Source: Aliivibrio fischeri ATCC 7744 = JCM 18803 = DSM 507 (GTDB lineage Bacteria > Pseudomonadota > Gammaproteobacteria > Enterobacterales > Vibrionaceae). From it: a DNA stretch of 64,000 bases. Of this stretch, positions 53,015 to 61,699 are shown piece by piece. The stretch lies in contig NZ_CP092712.1 in assembly GCF_023983475.1 (NCBI RefSeq), positions 1,240,001 to 1,304,000 of the forward strand, given 5' to 3'. How positions within the stretch are numbered: position 1 is the stretch's first letter; each line of letters starts with the position of its first letter. Position numbers and translations under genes: made by a program. A model generated the notes under the pieces. It was given only the letters and a program-made list of their open reading frames with translations, was not told the DNA's origin and did no database searches.

Positions 53015-53182
53015 TTAAATCCCCGCAATTAAAGCAATACCAACACCAGCCGTGATAGTGCCAAATAAGTAAGCCATATAACGATATACTTGTTGCCATT
53101 CTTTCGATTGGGATTTATCTCGACAAGCTAAAACAAGTAAAGCGGTACACGGAGATAGTGTTATAAATAACGATGAAGTCAT
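53015..53182 (-). CDS. Small membrane protein, 55 aa
   Basis: A 55-aa gene below usual ORF cut-offs. The peptide MTSSLFITLSPCTALLVLAC ... EWQQVYRYMAYLFGTITAG ... GI has a hydrophobic N-terminal stretch (residues 4-20), a basic, charged centre (RDKSQSKEW) and a second hydrophobic stretch (36-55), i.e. two likely membrane helices. AAGG lies 8 nt before the ATG. The stop is 1 bp before the start of the 102-aa gene, forming a compact two-gene operon. Unknown function. Confidence 0.68.
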   Translation of the reverse strand: MTSSLFITLSPCTALLVLACRDKSQSKEWQQVYRYMAYLFGTITAGVGIALIAGI

Positions 53183-53306
53183 GGTGGTCGCCTTAATTTG
53201 AGTGTTAATGTGAAATACGAAATAAGTATTTCATGAACAATTCGTTTTAAGGGTATGAGAAAGGAAAACGTAAATCTAATTGGATCTAGTGATGTTAATA
53301 ATAAGA

Positions 53307-53336
53307 GCTACTTATGATTTATAAAGCATAAGTAGC
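53307..53336 (-). terminator. Hairpin terminator of metC
   Basis: GCTACTTATG and CATAAGTAGC form a 10-bp perfect stem, followed on the minus strand by CTCTTATTATT. T-run moderate. Confidence 0.65.
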
Positions 53337-53371
53337 CATAGAAAGTAACCTTAGTTCTTTGATTTTAAATT

Positions 53372-54559
53372 TTAATTTAATGCGTCTTGATAGCGTTGCA
53401 ATCCCTCATCAAGATCATGGATAAGATCTTCAACGTCTTCTAATCCAATGTGAACGCGGATCAGTGTTCCTTCAAAGTTTGGATTAGCAATGGTTCTTAA
53501 TGCATTAAAACTTCGTGGTTCATTGGCAAGAATAAGACTTTCAAATCCTCCCCATGAATACCCCATACTAAAATGGGTCATACCATCAAGCAGTGCCGTT
53601 GTCGCTTTGCTATCAGACTGTTTTAAAACAAAGGAAAATAAACCATTACAACCTTTGAAATCACGTTGGTAAAACTCATGTCCCGGACAGCTTGCAAGAG
53701 CAGGGTGGCGAACATGATCCACTAATGGATGCGCTTCTAACCATTTAGCTACTTTGATGCTGCTCTTTTCATGCTGCTTTAAGCGAACGCCCATGGTGCG
53801 AATACCACGCATAGCAAGATACGCATCATCAGGTGAAATACATTGCCCCATCAAATAACTTTGCTCACGCAGTTGATCCCAATGTTTTTCGTTAGCAACC
53901 GCAGTACCTAACATGACATCCGAGTGACCAACGATATACTTGGTTGCTGCTTGTACAGATATGTCTACACCGTGATCAAACGGTGAGAAATTCACCCCCG
54001 CAGCCCATGTATTATCAAGCATAACCACAATATCGGACTCGTGCGCGATACGAGCAAGTAGCGGAACGTCTTGAACTTCCATTGTGATAGAGCATGGAGA
54101 TTCAGTAAACAAAACCGTTGTGTTTGGGCGGATAAGTTCGCGAATACCTTCACCAATCATTGGGTCATAATAGGTGGTTTCTATCCCCATTCGTTTCAAG
54201 ATGGTTTCACAATAGTCACGGGTCGGTTCATAGCAACCATCCACCATTAAAATGTGATCACCTGTTTTAACAAAGGCTAAAATAGTATTGGCGATAGCAG
54301 CCGTACCGCAAGGGTATAAAGCACAGCCTGCACCACCTTCAAGTTCAACCATGGCATCTTGTAGAGCAAAATGAGTTTCTGTACCTCGACGCCCATAGAA
54401 AAGCGTTTGTTTGGCACGGTTGATCATGGCGTGATTTTTTTCTGCAACCGTATTAAACACCACTGTAGAAGCGCGTTGTACTGGTGGGTTAACTACGCCT
54501 TTTGTCCATTTTTTGCTACGACCAGCGGTGACGTATTTTGTCTCTAGTTTTTCTGACAT
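53372..54559 (-). CDS. metC: Cystathionine beta-lyase
   Basis: A 395-aa PLP enzyme that splits cystathionine into homocysteine, pyruvate and ammonia in methionine synthesis. Cys/Met-metabolism fold with YGRRGTETHFALQDA, the PLP-stacking region PCGTAAI, Asp in MLDNTWAAGV and catalytic Lys207 in AATKYIVGHSD; MGYSWGGFESL and RVHIGLED close the site. ATG 54559 gives exactly the 395 aa of E. coli MetC; the frame could extend to 54616 but those residues form an unlikely hydrophobic leader without a binding site. Confidence 0.95.
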   Translation of the reverse strand: MSEKLETKYVTAGRSKKWTKGVVNPPVQRASTVVFNTVAEKNHAMINRAKQTLFYGRRGTETHFALQDAMVELEGGAGCALYPCGTAAIANTILAFVKTGDHILMVDGCYEPTRDYCETILKRMGIETTYYDPMIGEGIRELIRPNTTVLFTESPCSITMEVQDVPLLARIAHESDIVVMLDNTWAAGVNFSPFDHGVDISVQAATKYIVGHSDVMLGTAVANEKHWDQLREQSYLMGQCISPDDAYLAMRGIRTMGVRLKQHEKSSIKVAKWLEAHPLVDHVRHPALASCPGHEFYQRDFKGCNGLFSFVLKQSDSKATTALLDGMTHFSMGYSWGGFESLILANEPRSFNALRTIANPNFEGTLIRVHIGLEDVEDLIHDLDEGLQRYQDALN

Positions 54560-54703
54560 ATGAATCCATTCAATAAAAAGTAAGCAATATACCCATAAAG
54601 CCAAAATGAGCACCAAATATCAAGGAATAAAGTGAATTGAGGTCGAATAAATTTTTTTTGCTGCTAAAATCACATCATCGTTAACCTCAGAGTTGAATAT
54701 CAA

Positions 54704-55054
54704 ATGCAACAGAATGAATTTGAAACATTAGTTAAAGCACTGTGTAAGAAAAAAAACCTTCCTCAAGTGCTAGAAGCATTAAAAGAATGCGAAGATCAAG
54801 ACATCGTTGAAGCAGCACAATCGCTAGCGGGTCAATTTCGTCTTGCAGAAGTAGAAGGTGAGCAACGTATTTATCATGTATTTACGGATGAAGACGAAAA
54901 CGGTGAAGAGCAAGAGCTTGCCGAGTGGATCATGAACGAAGGTGATGATGTTATTAAATTCATCGCTTGGTTCTTCTACGCAATGTTCGATATGAAGCAA
55001 AAAGAAACGTATCAAGCCGCAGGTAAAACGTATCAACAGCCAAAGCGTTCTTAA
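54704..55054 (+). CDS. Conserved hypothetical acidic protein
   Basis: A 116-aa soluble, acidic protein not recognised. It has an N-terminal helix with basic clusters (ALCKKKNLPQVLEALKECEDQDIVE) and a hydrophobic aromatic helix FIAWFFYAMFDMKQK near the C-terminus, with DEDENGEEQELAEWI between. No signal peptide. It is divergent from metC and is followed by its own terminator. Confidence 0.75.
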   Translation: MQQNEFETLVKALCKKKNLPQVLEALKECEDQDIVEAAQSLAGQFRLAEVEGEQRIYHVFTDEDENGEEQELAEWIMNEGDDVIKFIAWFFYAMFDMKQKETYQAAGKTYQQPKRS

Positions 55055-55085
55055 GTTTTAAAATAGACGTAAATGAATTGAATGA

Positions 55086-55113
55086 AACCGAGCCAATGTG
55101 AGCTCGGTTTTTT
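55086..55113 (+). terminator. Intrinsic terminator after the acidic hypothetical gene
   Basis: AACCGAGC and GCTCGGTT pair over 8 bp, then T-run. Confidence 0.9.
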
Positions 55114-55224
55114 ATTTATTATTTTTATTATCAATAAATTACGAGAAATATTTGTGATCCATGTCATTAGTGTAAATGCTCTACTTCACAGTTTTGTTGC
55201 AATAAATTAAACCTATTTCATTTT

Positions 55225-55238
55225 TTGTCTTAGATCAA
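55225..55238 (+). promoter_or_regulatory. Weak FNR-like site upstream of yiaY
   Basis: TTGTCTTAGATCAA has a perfect ATCAA half-site and three of five bases in the other half of TTGAT-N4-ATCAA. It lies about 75 bp before the gene; tentative. Confidence 0.3.
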
Positions 55239-55312
55239 AAAGTTATTACCTGTATCAATGTTAAAACATAAACAGTTCTTAAAAATTTATATAAATACTA
55301 ATGGAGTTGGTT

Positions 55313-56458
55313 ATGAGTGCATTTTTTATCCCTACAGTAAACTTAATGGGTGCAGGTTGTCTTACAGAAGCGATGGACAGCATTAAATCACAAGGTTACA
55401 AAAAGGGTCTTATCGTTACTGATAACGTACTAGTTGCAATTGGTATGGTTAAACAAGTATCAGATTTATTAGCAGAGCGCGGTGTTGAAGTTGCTGTGTT
55501 TGATGGTACGCAACCAAACCCAACAATCGGTAACGTAAATGCAGGTTTAAAAATTCTTAAAGATAATGAGTGTGACTTCGTTATCTCTTTAGGTGGTGGT
55601 TCTCCTCACGATTGTGCTAAAGGTATCGCTTTAGTTGCTGCAAATGGTGGTGAGATTGCTGATTATGAAGGTGTTGATCAGTCAGCTAAGCCACAATTGC
55701 CTCTAATTGCGATTAATACAACGGCTGGTACAGCATCTGAAATGACGCGTTTCTGTATCATTACAGATGAAGCTCGTCACATTAAGATGGCGATTGTAGA
55801 TAAGCACACAACACCATTGATGTCTGTAAATGATCCTGAATTGATGCTTGCGAAACCAGCATCATTAACAGCAGCGACAGGTATGGATGCGTTAACGCAC
55901 GCTATTGAAGCATACGTATCAATTGCAGCAACACCAGTAACGGATGCTGTAGCAATTAAAGCAATGGAACTTATCCAAGCGCATTTACGTACAGCGGTTA
56001 ACGATGGTCAAAACCTAGAAGCTCGTGAGCAAATGGCTTATGCACAATTCATGGCGGGTATGGCATTTAACAATGCTTCTCTAGGTTATGTTCACGCAAT
56101 GGCACACCAATTAGGTGGTTTCTACGACCTTCCACACGGCGTATGTAATGCGATTCTTCTTCCTCACGTACAAAGCTACAACGCTAAAGTATGTCCAGAA
56201 CGCCTAAAAGACGTTGCAAAAGCAATGGGCGTGAACGTTGAAGGCATGACTAATGAAGAAGGCGCACAAGCTGCATTAGAAGCGATTAAACAATTATCAC
56301 AAGATGTTGGTATTCCTTCTGGTCTAACAGAGCTTAACGCTAAAGAAGAAGATTTCGATACGCTTGCTGAAAATGCATTAAAAGATGCATGTGGTTTTAC
56401 TAACCCTAAACAAGCGACGCACGAAGAAATCGTAAGTATCTTCAAAGCAGCAATGTAA
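55313..56458 (+). CDS. yiaY: Iron-containing alcohol dehydrogenase, YiaY type
   Basis: A 381-aa group III alcohol dehydrogenase. NAD-binding [32 protein letters not shown] and the Fe ligands Asp and three His in [28 protein letters not shown] and LPHGVCNA are all present. It is very like E. coli YiaY (383 aa, reported L-threonine dehydrogenase/alcohol dehydrogenase). The start at 55313 is chosen because GGAG lies 9 nt upstream; the ATG at 55301 would include that site in the coding sequence. Confidence 0.95.
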   Translation: MSAFFIPTVNLMGAGCLTEAMDSIKSQGYKKGLIVTDNVLVAIGMVKQVSDLLAERGVEVAVFDGTQPNPTIGNVNAGLKILKDNECDFVISLGGGSPHDCAKGIALVAANGGEIADYEGVDQSAKPQLPLIAINTTAGTASEMTRFCIITDEARHIKMAIVDKHTTPLMSVNDPELMLAKPASLTAATGMDALTHAIEAYVSIAATPVTDAVAIKAMELIQAHLRTAVNDGQNLEAREQMAYAQFMAGMAFNNASLGYVHAMAHQLGGFYDLPHGVCNAILLPHVQSYNAKVCPERLKDVAKAMGVNVEGMTNEEGAQAALEAIKQLSQDVGIPSGLTELNAKEEDFDTLAENALKDACGFTNPKQATHEEIVSIFKAAM

Positions 56459-56489
56459 TTCTTATAGATAAAAGTATTAATTAGTTTAG

Positions 56490-56520
56490 AAAGGCCTAAC
56501 AATAGTTAGGCCTTTTTTTT
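56490..56520 (+). terminator. Intrinsic terminator after yiaY
   Basis: AAGGCCTAAC, loop AATA, GTTAGGCC, then T8. Confidence 0.95.
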
Positions 56521-56616
56521 GATTCTTGCTTCCACGTTAGGGTATGCTTATGATCTTTTTATCTGATTAAGTCGTAGAAGATCTGATCTTCTCATTAAAA
56601 AAGGCAGTAAATTAGC

Positions 56617-57216
56617 ATGGCAAACGTAAGAGCTCGTATAGAGTTAATGGTAGGGCAAAAAAGTAATATCCCTGCTGAGATGCTTTCATTTGAAGGGCTA
56701 GAGACTGAGAAAGAGCATGTTGCTGTTGTTTTTAATCAAGCCGATAAACATCAATCGACTCCCTTAGTACGTATGCATTCTGAGTGTTTAACAGGGGATG
56801 TCTTTCATTCATCTCGCTGTGATTGCGGTGAACAATTAGAAGAAACTATTAATCGTATGTCTGAAAGTGGCGGTATTATTTTATACTTACGCCAAGAGGG
56901 ACGCGGTATTGGTTTATATAATAAATTAGATGCTTATGAATTGCAGAGCCAAGGTATGAATACCTATGAGGCCAATAATCATTTAGGATTTGGTGATGAT
57001 TTACGTGACTTCAAAGAAGCGGCACAAATGCTTGAAGCACTGAATATATCTAAGATAAAGCTAGTTACAAATAACCCAAAAAAGATTGAGGATATTCAAA
57101 ACTACGGTATTGAAATTGATGAAGTTGTTAATACTCACGCCCATGTAAAACAGGGCAATGAGCATTACTTACATTCAAAGGCCGCACACGGGCATAAGTT
57201 AAATTTTGATAAATAA
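56617..57216 (+). CDS. ribA: GTP cyclohydrolase II
   Basis: A 199-aa enzyme opening GTP in the first step of riboflavin synthesis. Zinc ligands Cys57, Cys68 and Cys70 are in [20 protein letters not shown]; catalytic [16 protein letters not shown] and [10 protein letters not shown] are conserved. The length agrees with E. coli RibA (196 aa). No FMN riboswitch-like sequence was seen upstream. Its terminator at 57239 has been split by an IS4-family element. Confidence 0.96.
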   Translation: MANVRARIELMVGQKSNIPAEMLSFEGLETEKEHVAVVFNQADKHQSTPLVRMHSECLTGDVFHSSRCDCGEQLEETINRMSESGGIILYLRQEGRGIGLYNKLDAYELQSQGMNTYEANNHLGFGDDLRDFKEAAQMLEALNISKIKLVTNNPKKIEDIQNYGIEIDEVVNTHAHVKQGNEHYLHSKAAHGHKLNFDK

Positions 57217-57238
57217 TATTGTCTTTATGATTAACTGT

Positions 57239-57258
57239 AAAAAACCCCACTTATTTGT
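57239..57258 (+). other. Left half of the disrupted ribA terminator, plus target duplication
   Basis: AAAAAACCCCAC (57239-57250) is the 5' arm of a terminator whose 3' arm, GTGGGGTTTTTT, is now at 58685-58696 beyond the IS4-family element. The 10 bp ACTTATTTGT at 57249-57258 is the left copy of the target duplication and spans the hairpin loop. Confidence 0.9.
57249..57258 (+). repeat. Target site duplication, left copy (IS4 element)
   Basis: ACTTATTTGT; identical to 58677-58686. Confidence 0.93.
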
Positions 57259-57262
57259 TAAT

Positions 57263-57295
57263 GCCGCTCGCTTAACAGCTAGTGGCTCTTTTTTT
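57263..57295 (+). terminator. Terminator-like hairpin inside the left end of the IS4 element
   Basis: GCCGCT (57263-57268) pairs with AGTGGC (57281-57286; one G-U), followed by TCTTTTTTT on the plus strand. It would act on transcripts entering from ribA and may replace the disrupted terminator. Confidence 0.55.
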
Positions 57296-58594
57296 ATAAG
57301 GGTAGCGCGGTGCTTTATAAAGCACTTGTCGCGGAAATGGTTTTCGCTTTCTTTTCTTTGGCAGGATTAGACGCTTTCCGCTTTCTCGTAGATTTTTCAG
57401 CTTCTTGGGCACTGTTCCTGGTGTTCGCCCTGAACACCACAGGAACTCATCTTGGATTAGCCTTAACGCATTAATAAAGCTTATTCTTAATGGTTCCATT
57501 TTATGAAAATCGGCCATTCTTTTCATTTCTAGACGAACGAGGTTATAAGAAATCAAAATCCCCCATAACTCTTGATATATTCCTTCTATTTTCAAGCTTC
57601 TAAGCACTGCTTGATTGTTAAGTTGACCTTGTTTTAATTCACCATAACCTTGTTCTATTTCCCATCGTTCCCAGTAAATTTCAACAATATCTTTCAATGG
57701 ATAAGTCACAGGACACTCTAATGAAGTAATAAACCCTTTGATCTCTCCTTTCGGCTCAGGTATTAAAACTAAACGAGCTTGCCAGCTATCTCCGAGGTGA
57801 GGATATTTCTGTTTTGCATCAGGCGAAACTGGCATTTTAATCAGTTTATCGTAGTCTGAAAACTCTTCTAAAACGTCGTACCTAAATTTACTTTTTATTG
57901 GAGTTAACCAATGAGTATTTTTTCCTGCATTACGCCATGATTCAAAAAGTTCAGCGGACATAAAACCACGGTCAAAAAGAGTTAATGAATTATTTGGAGC
58001 GGAGCCAACTAATTGTTGTGCATAAGATATTTCACTATTGGTTATTGGTCCAAAAGCAGCATCTGAAATAAGGTGGGTGCGTGTAGACATGAGGGTAACA
58101 GCAAGAACTGAAGGAAATGTAGCCTTACCTGTCGCGTAGCCTAGCTTTTGGTTATCCTTAGTTTCAGGGGTTTTAAATTGAGTCCCGTCAACGCTCATGA
58201 GTTTAAGTCCACAAACTAAATCAGGCGATTCTTCTGTCTCCCATTTACTTGCAGTGGTATGAAATAGGTAACGTAATGGTTCATAACCAATACGCTGTCT
58301 AGCTTTTACGATACTACTTGTGGCCAAGGGAGGGAGTTCCCCTTTAGCATCAGGGAAGGCTAATTCTAATTTATCACAAACATCGCTAATGGAGCGGTTA
58401 CGCATTAAGCCAATTCCAAGCACTAACCAAACAGCTTGTTCAGCAGGAAATCTGCGCTTTCTGATAGCGGCGCGACCAGTTTGGTTAACGGCTTCTGAAA
58501 TCCACTCAATAGGAATATTTTTCCGAAATGAATCCATAGATTCAGGAAGGTGAAATTCTGCAGTTAATTGTAATTCACGAGAAAACTCAGACAT
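57272..58594 (-). CDS. IS4-family transposase
   Basis: A 440-aa DDE transposase similar to that of E. coli IS4 (442 aa). First catalytic Asp in LMSVDGTQFKTPE (about 136), second in SLTLFDRGFMSAELF (about 215), and the YREK signature YWERWEIEQGYGELK with the catalytic Glu (about 320); the basic tail (KKRKRKPFPRQVLYKAPRYPYKKR) binds DNA. The frame is intact and ends 13 bp from the IS end, so the element may be active. Confidence 0.94.
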   Translation of the reverse strand: MSEFSRELQLTAEFHLPESMDSFRKNIPIEWISEAVNQTGRAAIRKRRFPAEQAVWLVLGIGLMRNRSISDVCDKLELAFPDAKGELPPLATSSIVKARQRIGYEPLRYLFHTTASKWETEESPDLVCGLKLMSVDGTQFKTPETKDNQKLGYATGKATFPSVLAVTLMSTRTHLISDAAFGPITNSEISYAQQLVGSAPNNSLTLFDRGFMSAELFESWRNAGKNTHWLTPIKSKFRYDVLEEFSDYDKLIKMPVSPDAKQKYPHLGDSWQARLVLIPEPKGEIKGFITSLECPVTYPLKDIVEIYWERWEIEQGYGELKQGQLNNQAVLRSLKIEGIYQELWGILISYNLVRLEMKRMADFHKMEPLRISFINALRLIQDEFLWCSGRTPGTVPKKLKNLRESGKRLILPKKRKRKPFPRQVLYKAPRYPYKKRATSC

Positions 58595-58676
58595 AAAAAA
58601 TCGGCCTTAAAATAAATTTAAGACCGATTATGAAGGCTGCAAAGGATCGTTCAAGTCCCTTAAACGATCGGCATTA

Positions 58677-58686
58677 ACTTATTTGT
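58677..58686 (+). repeat. Target site duplication, right copy (IS4 element)
   Basis: ACTTATTTGT; identical to 57249-57258. Confidence 0.93.
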
Positions 58687-58696
58687 GGGGTTTTTT
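58685..58696 (+). other. Right half of the disrupted ribA terminator
   Basis: GTGGGGTTTTTT complements AAAAAACCCCAC at 57239-57250. With one copy of ACTTATTTGT joining them, the original sequence would be a 12-bp stem with loop TTATTT and T6. Confidence 0.9.
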
Positions 58697-58719
58697 ATGA
58701 GCCACACAAAATTGGTAAA

Positions 58720-58738
58720 ATAAATGATAAGGATTTGC
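58720..58738 (+). promoter_or_regulatory. Weak Fur-box-like site upstream of the imelysin operon
   Basis: ATAAATGATAAGGATTTGC matches 12 of 19 positions of GATAATGATAATCATTATC, including TGATAA and ATT. Alone it would be weak; it gains support from the second site at 58773-58791. Confidence 0.4.
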
Positions 58739-58772
58739 ATTTAGATTTAGAGTGAGTATATTACGCAAATAA

Positions 58773-58791
58773 AAATTATTATCATTAATGA
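58773..58791 (+). promoter_or_regulatory. Fur-box-like site upstream of the imelysin operon
   Basis: AAAAATTATTATCATTAAT matches about 13 of 19 positions of the Fur consensus, with TATCATTA intact, 63 bp before the first imelysin ATG. Iron control is known for imelysin genes, so this is plausible. Confidence 0.6.
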
Positions 58792-58853
58792 ATTCTTACA
58801 GTTTTCAATTAATGGTTTACAAGTCATATTCATTTGCTCAACAAGGACGATTC

Positions 58854-60107
58854 ATGAATCACGTCAAATTTGCTCGAAATTTAATTACCGCATCTTTATT
58901 TGTTATTCCTTCTATTTCACAAGCAACGACTCAATCGGAAGTGGTAGAGCACTATGCTGATATCGCTCATGCTGTTTATAGCGATTCTTTATCTACAGCT
59001 CAAAAACTAGACAAAGCCATTACTACTTTTTTGAATAATCCTTCTAAAGATGGTTTAGAGACAGTAAAGCTTGCTTGGAAAGAGGCTCGTGTACCTTATC
59101 AACAATCGGAAGTTTTCCGTTTTGGTAATGCGATTGTTGATGAATGGGAAGGGCAATTAAATGCTTGGCCTTTAGATGAAGGCTTAATTGATTATGTTGC
59201 TGACGATTATCAATATGAATTAGGTAATGATGGCGCTAAAGCGAATATTGTTGCGTCTAAGTCAATAAAGATCGGTGCTGAAACGATTGATGTAACATCA
59301 ATTAAGGCGGAGCAATTAGCAGACTTAAATGAGTTAGGCGGTTCTGAGGCAAATGTAGCAACGGGCTATCATGCCATTGAATTTTTACTTTGGGGCCAAG
59401 ACCTAAATGGAACTAACTCTGGTGCAGGTGAGCGTCCATACACTGATTATGTTATCGGTTCTGCGTGTACTAACGGTAATTGTGAGCGCCGAGCTGAATA
59501 TTTAAAAGCAGCTTCTGAATTGTTGATTAAAGACCTTTCTTGGATGGAAAAACAATGGAAAGAAGGTGAGAAAAATTATCGTGCTGAGCTTTTATCTGAA
59601 TCATCAGAGCAAGGTTTGCGTAAGATGCTATTTGGTATGGGATCATTATCTCTAGGTGAGTTAGCCGGCGAGCGAATGAAGGTTGCATTAGAAGCAAACT
59701 CAACAGAAGACGAGCACGATTGTTTTTCTGATAATACACATAACTCTCATTACTACAACGAACAAGGTATCTATAACGTCTATACGGGAACTTATACACG
59801 AGCTGATGGTTCTCAATTATCTGGTCCGAGTATTCATGATCTCGTTGCAAAGAAAGATGCAAAAGCAGCAAAAGAGATTAAACAGCAGTTTGATGCAACT
59901 CGTACTCAAGTAGGTACATTGGTTTCTGCTGCGGAGAAGGATAATCAACACTTTGATCAATTGATTGCCGCTGATAACGCTGCTGGTAATGCATTAGTAA
60001 ACAAATCAATTATGTCGTTAGTTTTGCAAACTGCTTCTATTGAACGTGCTGCAAACGTTATTGGCATTACAAGTTTAAATCCTGATACGGCTGATCATGA
60101 ATTTTAA
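58854..60107 (+). CDS. Imelysin family (M75) periplasmic protein
   Basis: A 417-aa exported protein of the imelysin/ICMP family, associated with iron uptake. Signal peptide MNHVKFARNLITASLFVIPSISQA; the imelysin GxHxxE signature is GYHAIEFLLWGQDLN (His and Glu at about 174 and 177), and KLAWKEARVPYQQSEVFRFGN and ERMKVALEANSTEDEHDCFSDNTH are typical of this IrpA-like class. ATG 58854 with AAGGA 8 nt before it is preferred to the longer frame from 58788, whose extra residues would precede the signal peptide. First gene of a four-gene iron operon. Confidence 0.92.
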   Translation: MNHVKFARNLITASLFVIPSISQATTQSEVVEHYADIAHAVYSDSLSTAQKLDKAITTFLNNPSKDGLETVKLAWKEARVPYQQSEVFRFGNAIVDEWEGQLNAWPLDEGLIDYVADDYQYELGNDGAKANIVASKSIKIGAETIDVTSIKAEQLADLNELGGSEANVATGYHAIEFLLWGQDLNGTNSGAGERPYTDYVIGSACTNGNCERRAEYLKAASELLIKDLSWMEKQWKEGEKNYRAELLSESSEQGLRKMLFGMGSLSLGELAGERMKVALEANSTEDEHDCFSDNTHNSHYYNEQGIYNVYTGTYTRADGSQLSGPSIHDLVAKKDAKAAKEIKQQFDATRTQVGTLVSAAEKDNQHFDQLIAADNAAGNALVNKSIMSLVLQTASIERAANVIGITSLNPDTADHEF

Positions 60108-60156
60108 TTCTAAGAAAAAGCAGTAATGCAATGATACCAGCCTAGAAATAGGCGTT

Positions 60157-60205
60157 AGCTCAATCACATTTCCCCCGATCTAGTGATTGAGCTCTTTTCT
60201 TTTTT
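60157..60205 (+). terminator. Terminator/attenuator between the imelysin and di-heme genes
   Basis: AGCTCAATCAC pairs with GTGATTGAGCT (11 bp) across a 15-nt loop, followed by a pyrimidine/T-rich tail. It may reduce expression of the downstream genes relative to the first imelysin. Confidence 0.75.
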
Positions 60206-60285
60206 CTATTGTGATTATTGAAATAATAACGATAACAATACCCATCGATACCCATAATAATATGACGATCAGGATGTGCGATTTT

Positions 60286-61689
60286 ATGAAACCCGCAATG
60301 CTTGGAGCAATAACTTTATTATCTACATTTTCTTTTTCTTCTTTCTCAACTGATGTAAACCCTATTGATGTTGCTTCTGGTGGTAAAACAAGCGTAAAAA
60401 AAGAGGGGCAGAATGCTTTTTCCTTGCCTGCTGCAAACTTACCTATGAGTAAACGACTAGACTTTAGTGTCGGTAACAGTTTCTTTCGTAATCCTTGGGT
60501 ACAAGCACCAGCTTCAACAGATGCCAGAGATGGACTCGGCCCTTTATTTAATACTAACGGTTGTCAGAATTGTCATATTAAAGATGGCAGAGGACATGCT
60601 CCTCGAGAAGGCGATACAAATGCCGTATCTATGCTTGTTCGACTAAGTATTCCAGCTTTTACTCCAGAGCAGAAAAAACGCATTATTTTAGAAGGGGTAA
60701 TCCCTGAGCCTACTTATGGTGGGCAGCTTCAAGATTTCTCGTTATCTGGATTAAAGCCTGAGGGGCAAATACACATTACCTATAATGAGCTACCTGTAAC
60801 GCTTTCTGATGGTTACGTTGTCACATTGCGAAAGCCAAATTTGGCTATTACCGAATTAGCTTATGGTGACATGGATGAGAATGTAATGATGTCTGCACGG
60901 ATTGCCCCACCTATGATCGGTTTAGGTTTATTAGAATCTATCCCTGAAAAAACAATCCTTGGTTTTGCTGAACAACAAAAGAAGGAAAATAAAGGCGTTT
61001 CAGGTAAAGCAAACCGAGTGTGGGATGCAAAAACAAAGCAACTTGAATTAGGACGTTTTGGTTGGAAAGCTGGACAACCGACACTTATGCAGCAAAATGC
61101 GGCAGCGTTTAACGGGGATTTAGGCTTAACGAGTAACATGTTCCCAAAAGATGACTGTACTCAGGCTCAGACGGCGTGTGCGAAGCTTCCCCATGGCGGT
61201 GAGCCAGAGGTTAGCGATAAGATTTTAAATTTTGTTGAATTTTATTCTCAGCATTTAGCCGTTCCTATTCGTCGAAATGTAAATGTTCCTCAAGTAATTA
61301 AAGGTCAAAAGCTATTTAAAGATATTGGCTGTGAAAGTTGTCATAAAAGCAATATACAAACAGCAGAAATTAAAGAAAGACCAGCGTTATCTAACCAGTT
61401 AATTCATCCTTATACTGATTTACTACTACATGATATGGGAGAAGGGCTTGCAGATAATAGACCGGAATTTTTAGCTAATGGGCAAGAATGGCGAACGCCA
61501 CCATTGTGGGGACTTGGCTATACACAGGAAGTGAATGGGCATACAGAAATGCTTCATGATGGTCGAGCTAGAAATGCATTAGAAGCGATTCTTTGGCATG
61601 GTGGCGAAGCTCAAACAACTCGTGATGCCGTAGTGAAACTATCAACGCAAGATCGCAATGCGTTACTTAAATTTCTGAATTCATTATAA
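60286..61689 (+). CDS. Di-heme oxidoreductase family protein (DUF1111/DHOR)
   Basis: A 467-aa exported c-type cytochrome-like protein. After signal peptide MKPAMLGAITLLSTFSFSSFS come two heme-binding CxxCH motifs, CQNCH (within FNTNGCQNCHIKDGRG) and CESCH (DIGCESCHKSN), and DGLGPLFNTNG, LHDMGEGLAD and HDGRARNALEAILWHGGEA typical of the DHOR thiol-oxidoreductase family. Start at 60286 with AGGA upstream; the frame is open from 60187. Lies between two imelysin genes, a conserved grouping for iron handling; probably performs redox chemistry on iron. Confidence 0.9.
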   Translation: MKPAMLGAITLLSTFSFSSFSTDVNPIDVASGGKTSVKKEGQNAFSLPAANLPMSKRLDFSVGNSFFRNPWVQAPASTDARDGLGPLFNTNGCQNCHIKDGRGHAPREGDTNAVSMLVRLSIPAFTPEQKKRIILEGVIPEPTYGGQLQDFSLSGLKPEGQIHITYNELPVTLSDGYVVTLRKPNLAITELAYGDMDENVMMSARIAPPMIGLGLLESIPEKTILGFAEQQKKENKGVSGKANRVWDAKTKQLELGRFGWKAGQPTLMQQNAAAFNGDLGLTSNMFPKDDCTQAQTACAKLPHGGEPEVSDKILNFVEFYSQHLAVPIRRNVNVPQVIKGQKLFKDIGCESCHKSNIQTAEIKERPALSNQLIHPYTDLLLHDMGEGLADNRPEFLANGQEWRTPPLWGLGYTQEVNGHTEMLHDGRARNALEAILWHGGEAQTTRDAVVKLSTQDRNALLKFLNSL

Positions 61690-61699
61690 AGGATAAGCA

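Larger units (their letters stand above)
57259..58676 (-). mobile_element. Complete IS4-family insertion sequence, 1418 bp
   Basis: Ends begin TAATGCCG on each side, with imperfect terminal repeats (TAATGCCGCTCGCTTAA against TAATGCCGATCGTTTAA, 15 of 17). A perfect 10-bp target duplication ACTTATTTGT flanks the element (57249-57258, 58677-58686). It holds one intact transposase gene on the minus strand. The TAATGCCGATC end resembles IS4 of E. coli. The insertion has split the ribA terminator at its loop. Confidence 0.95.
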
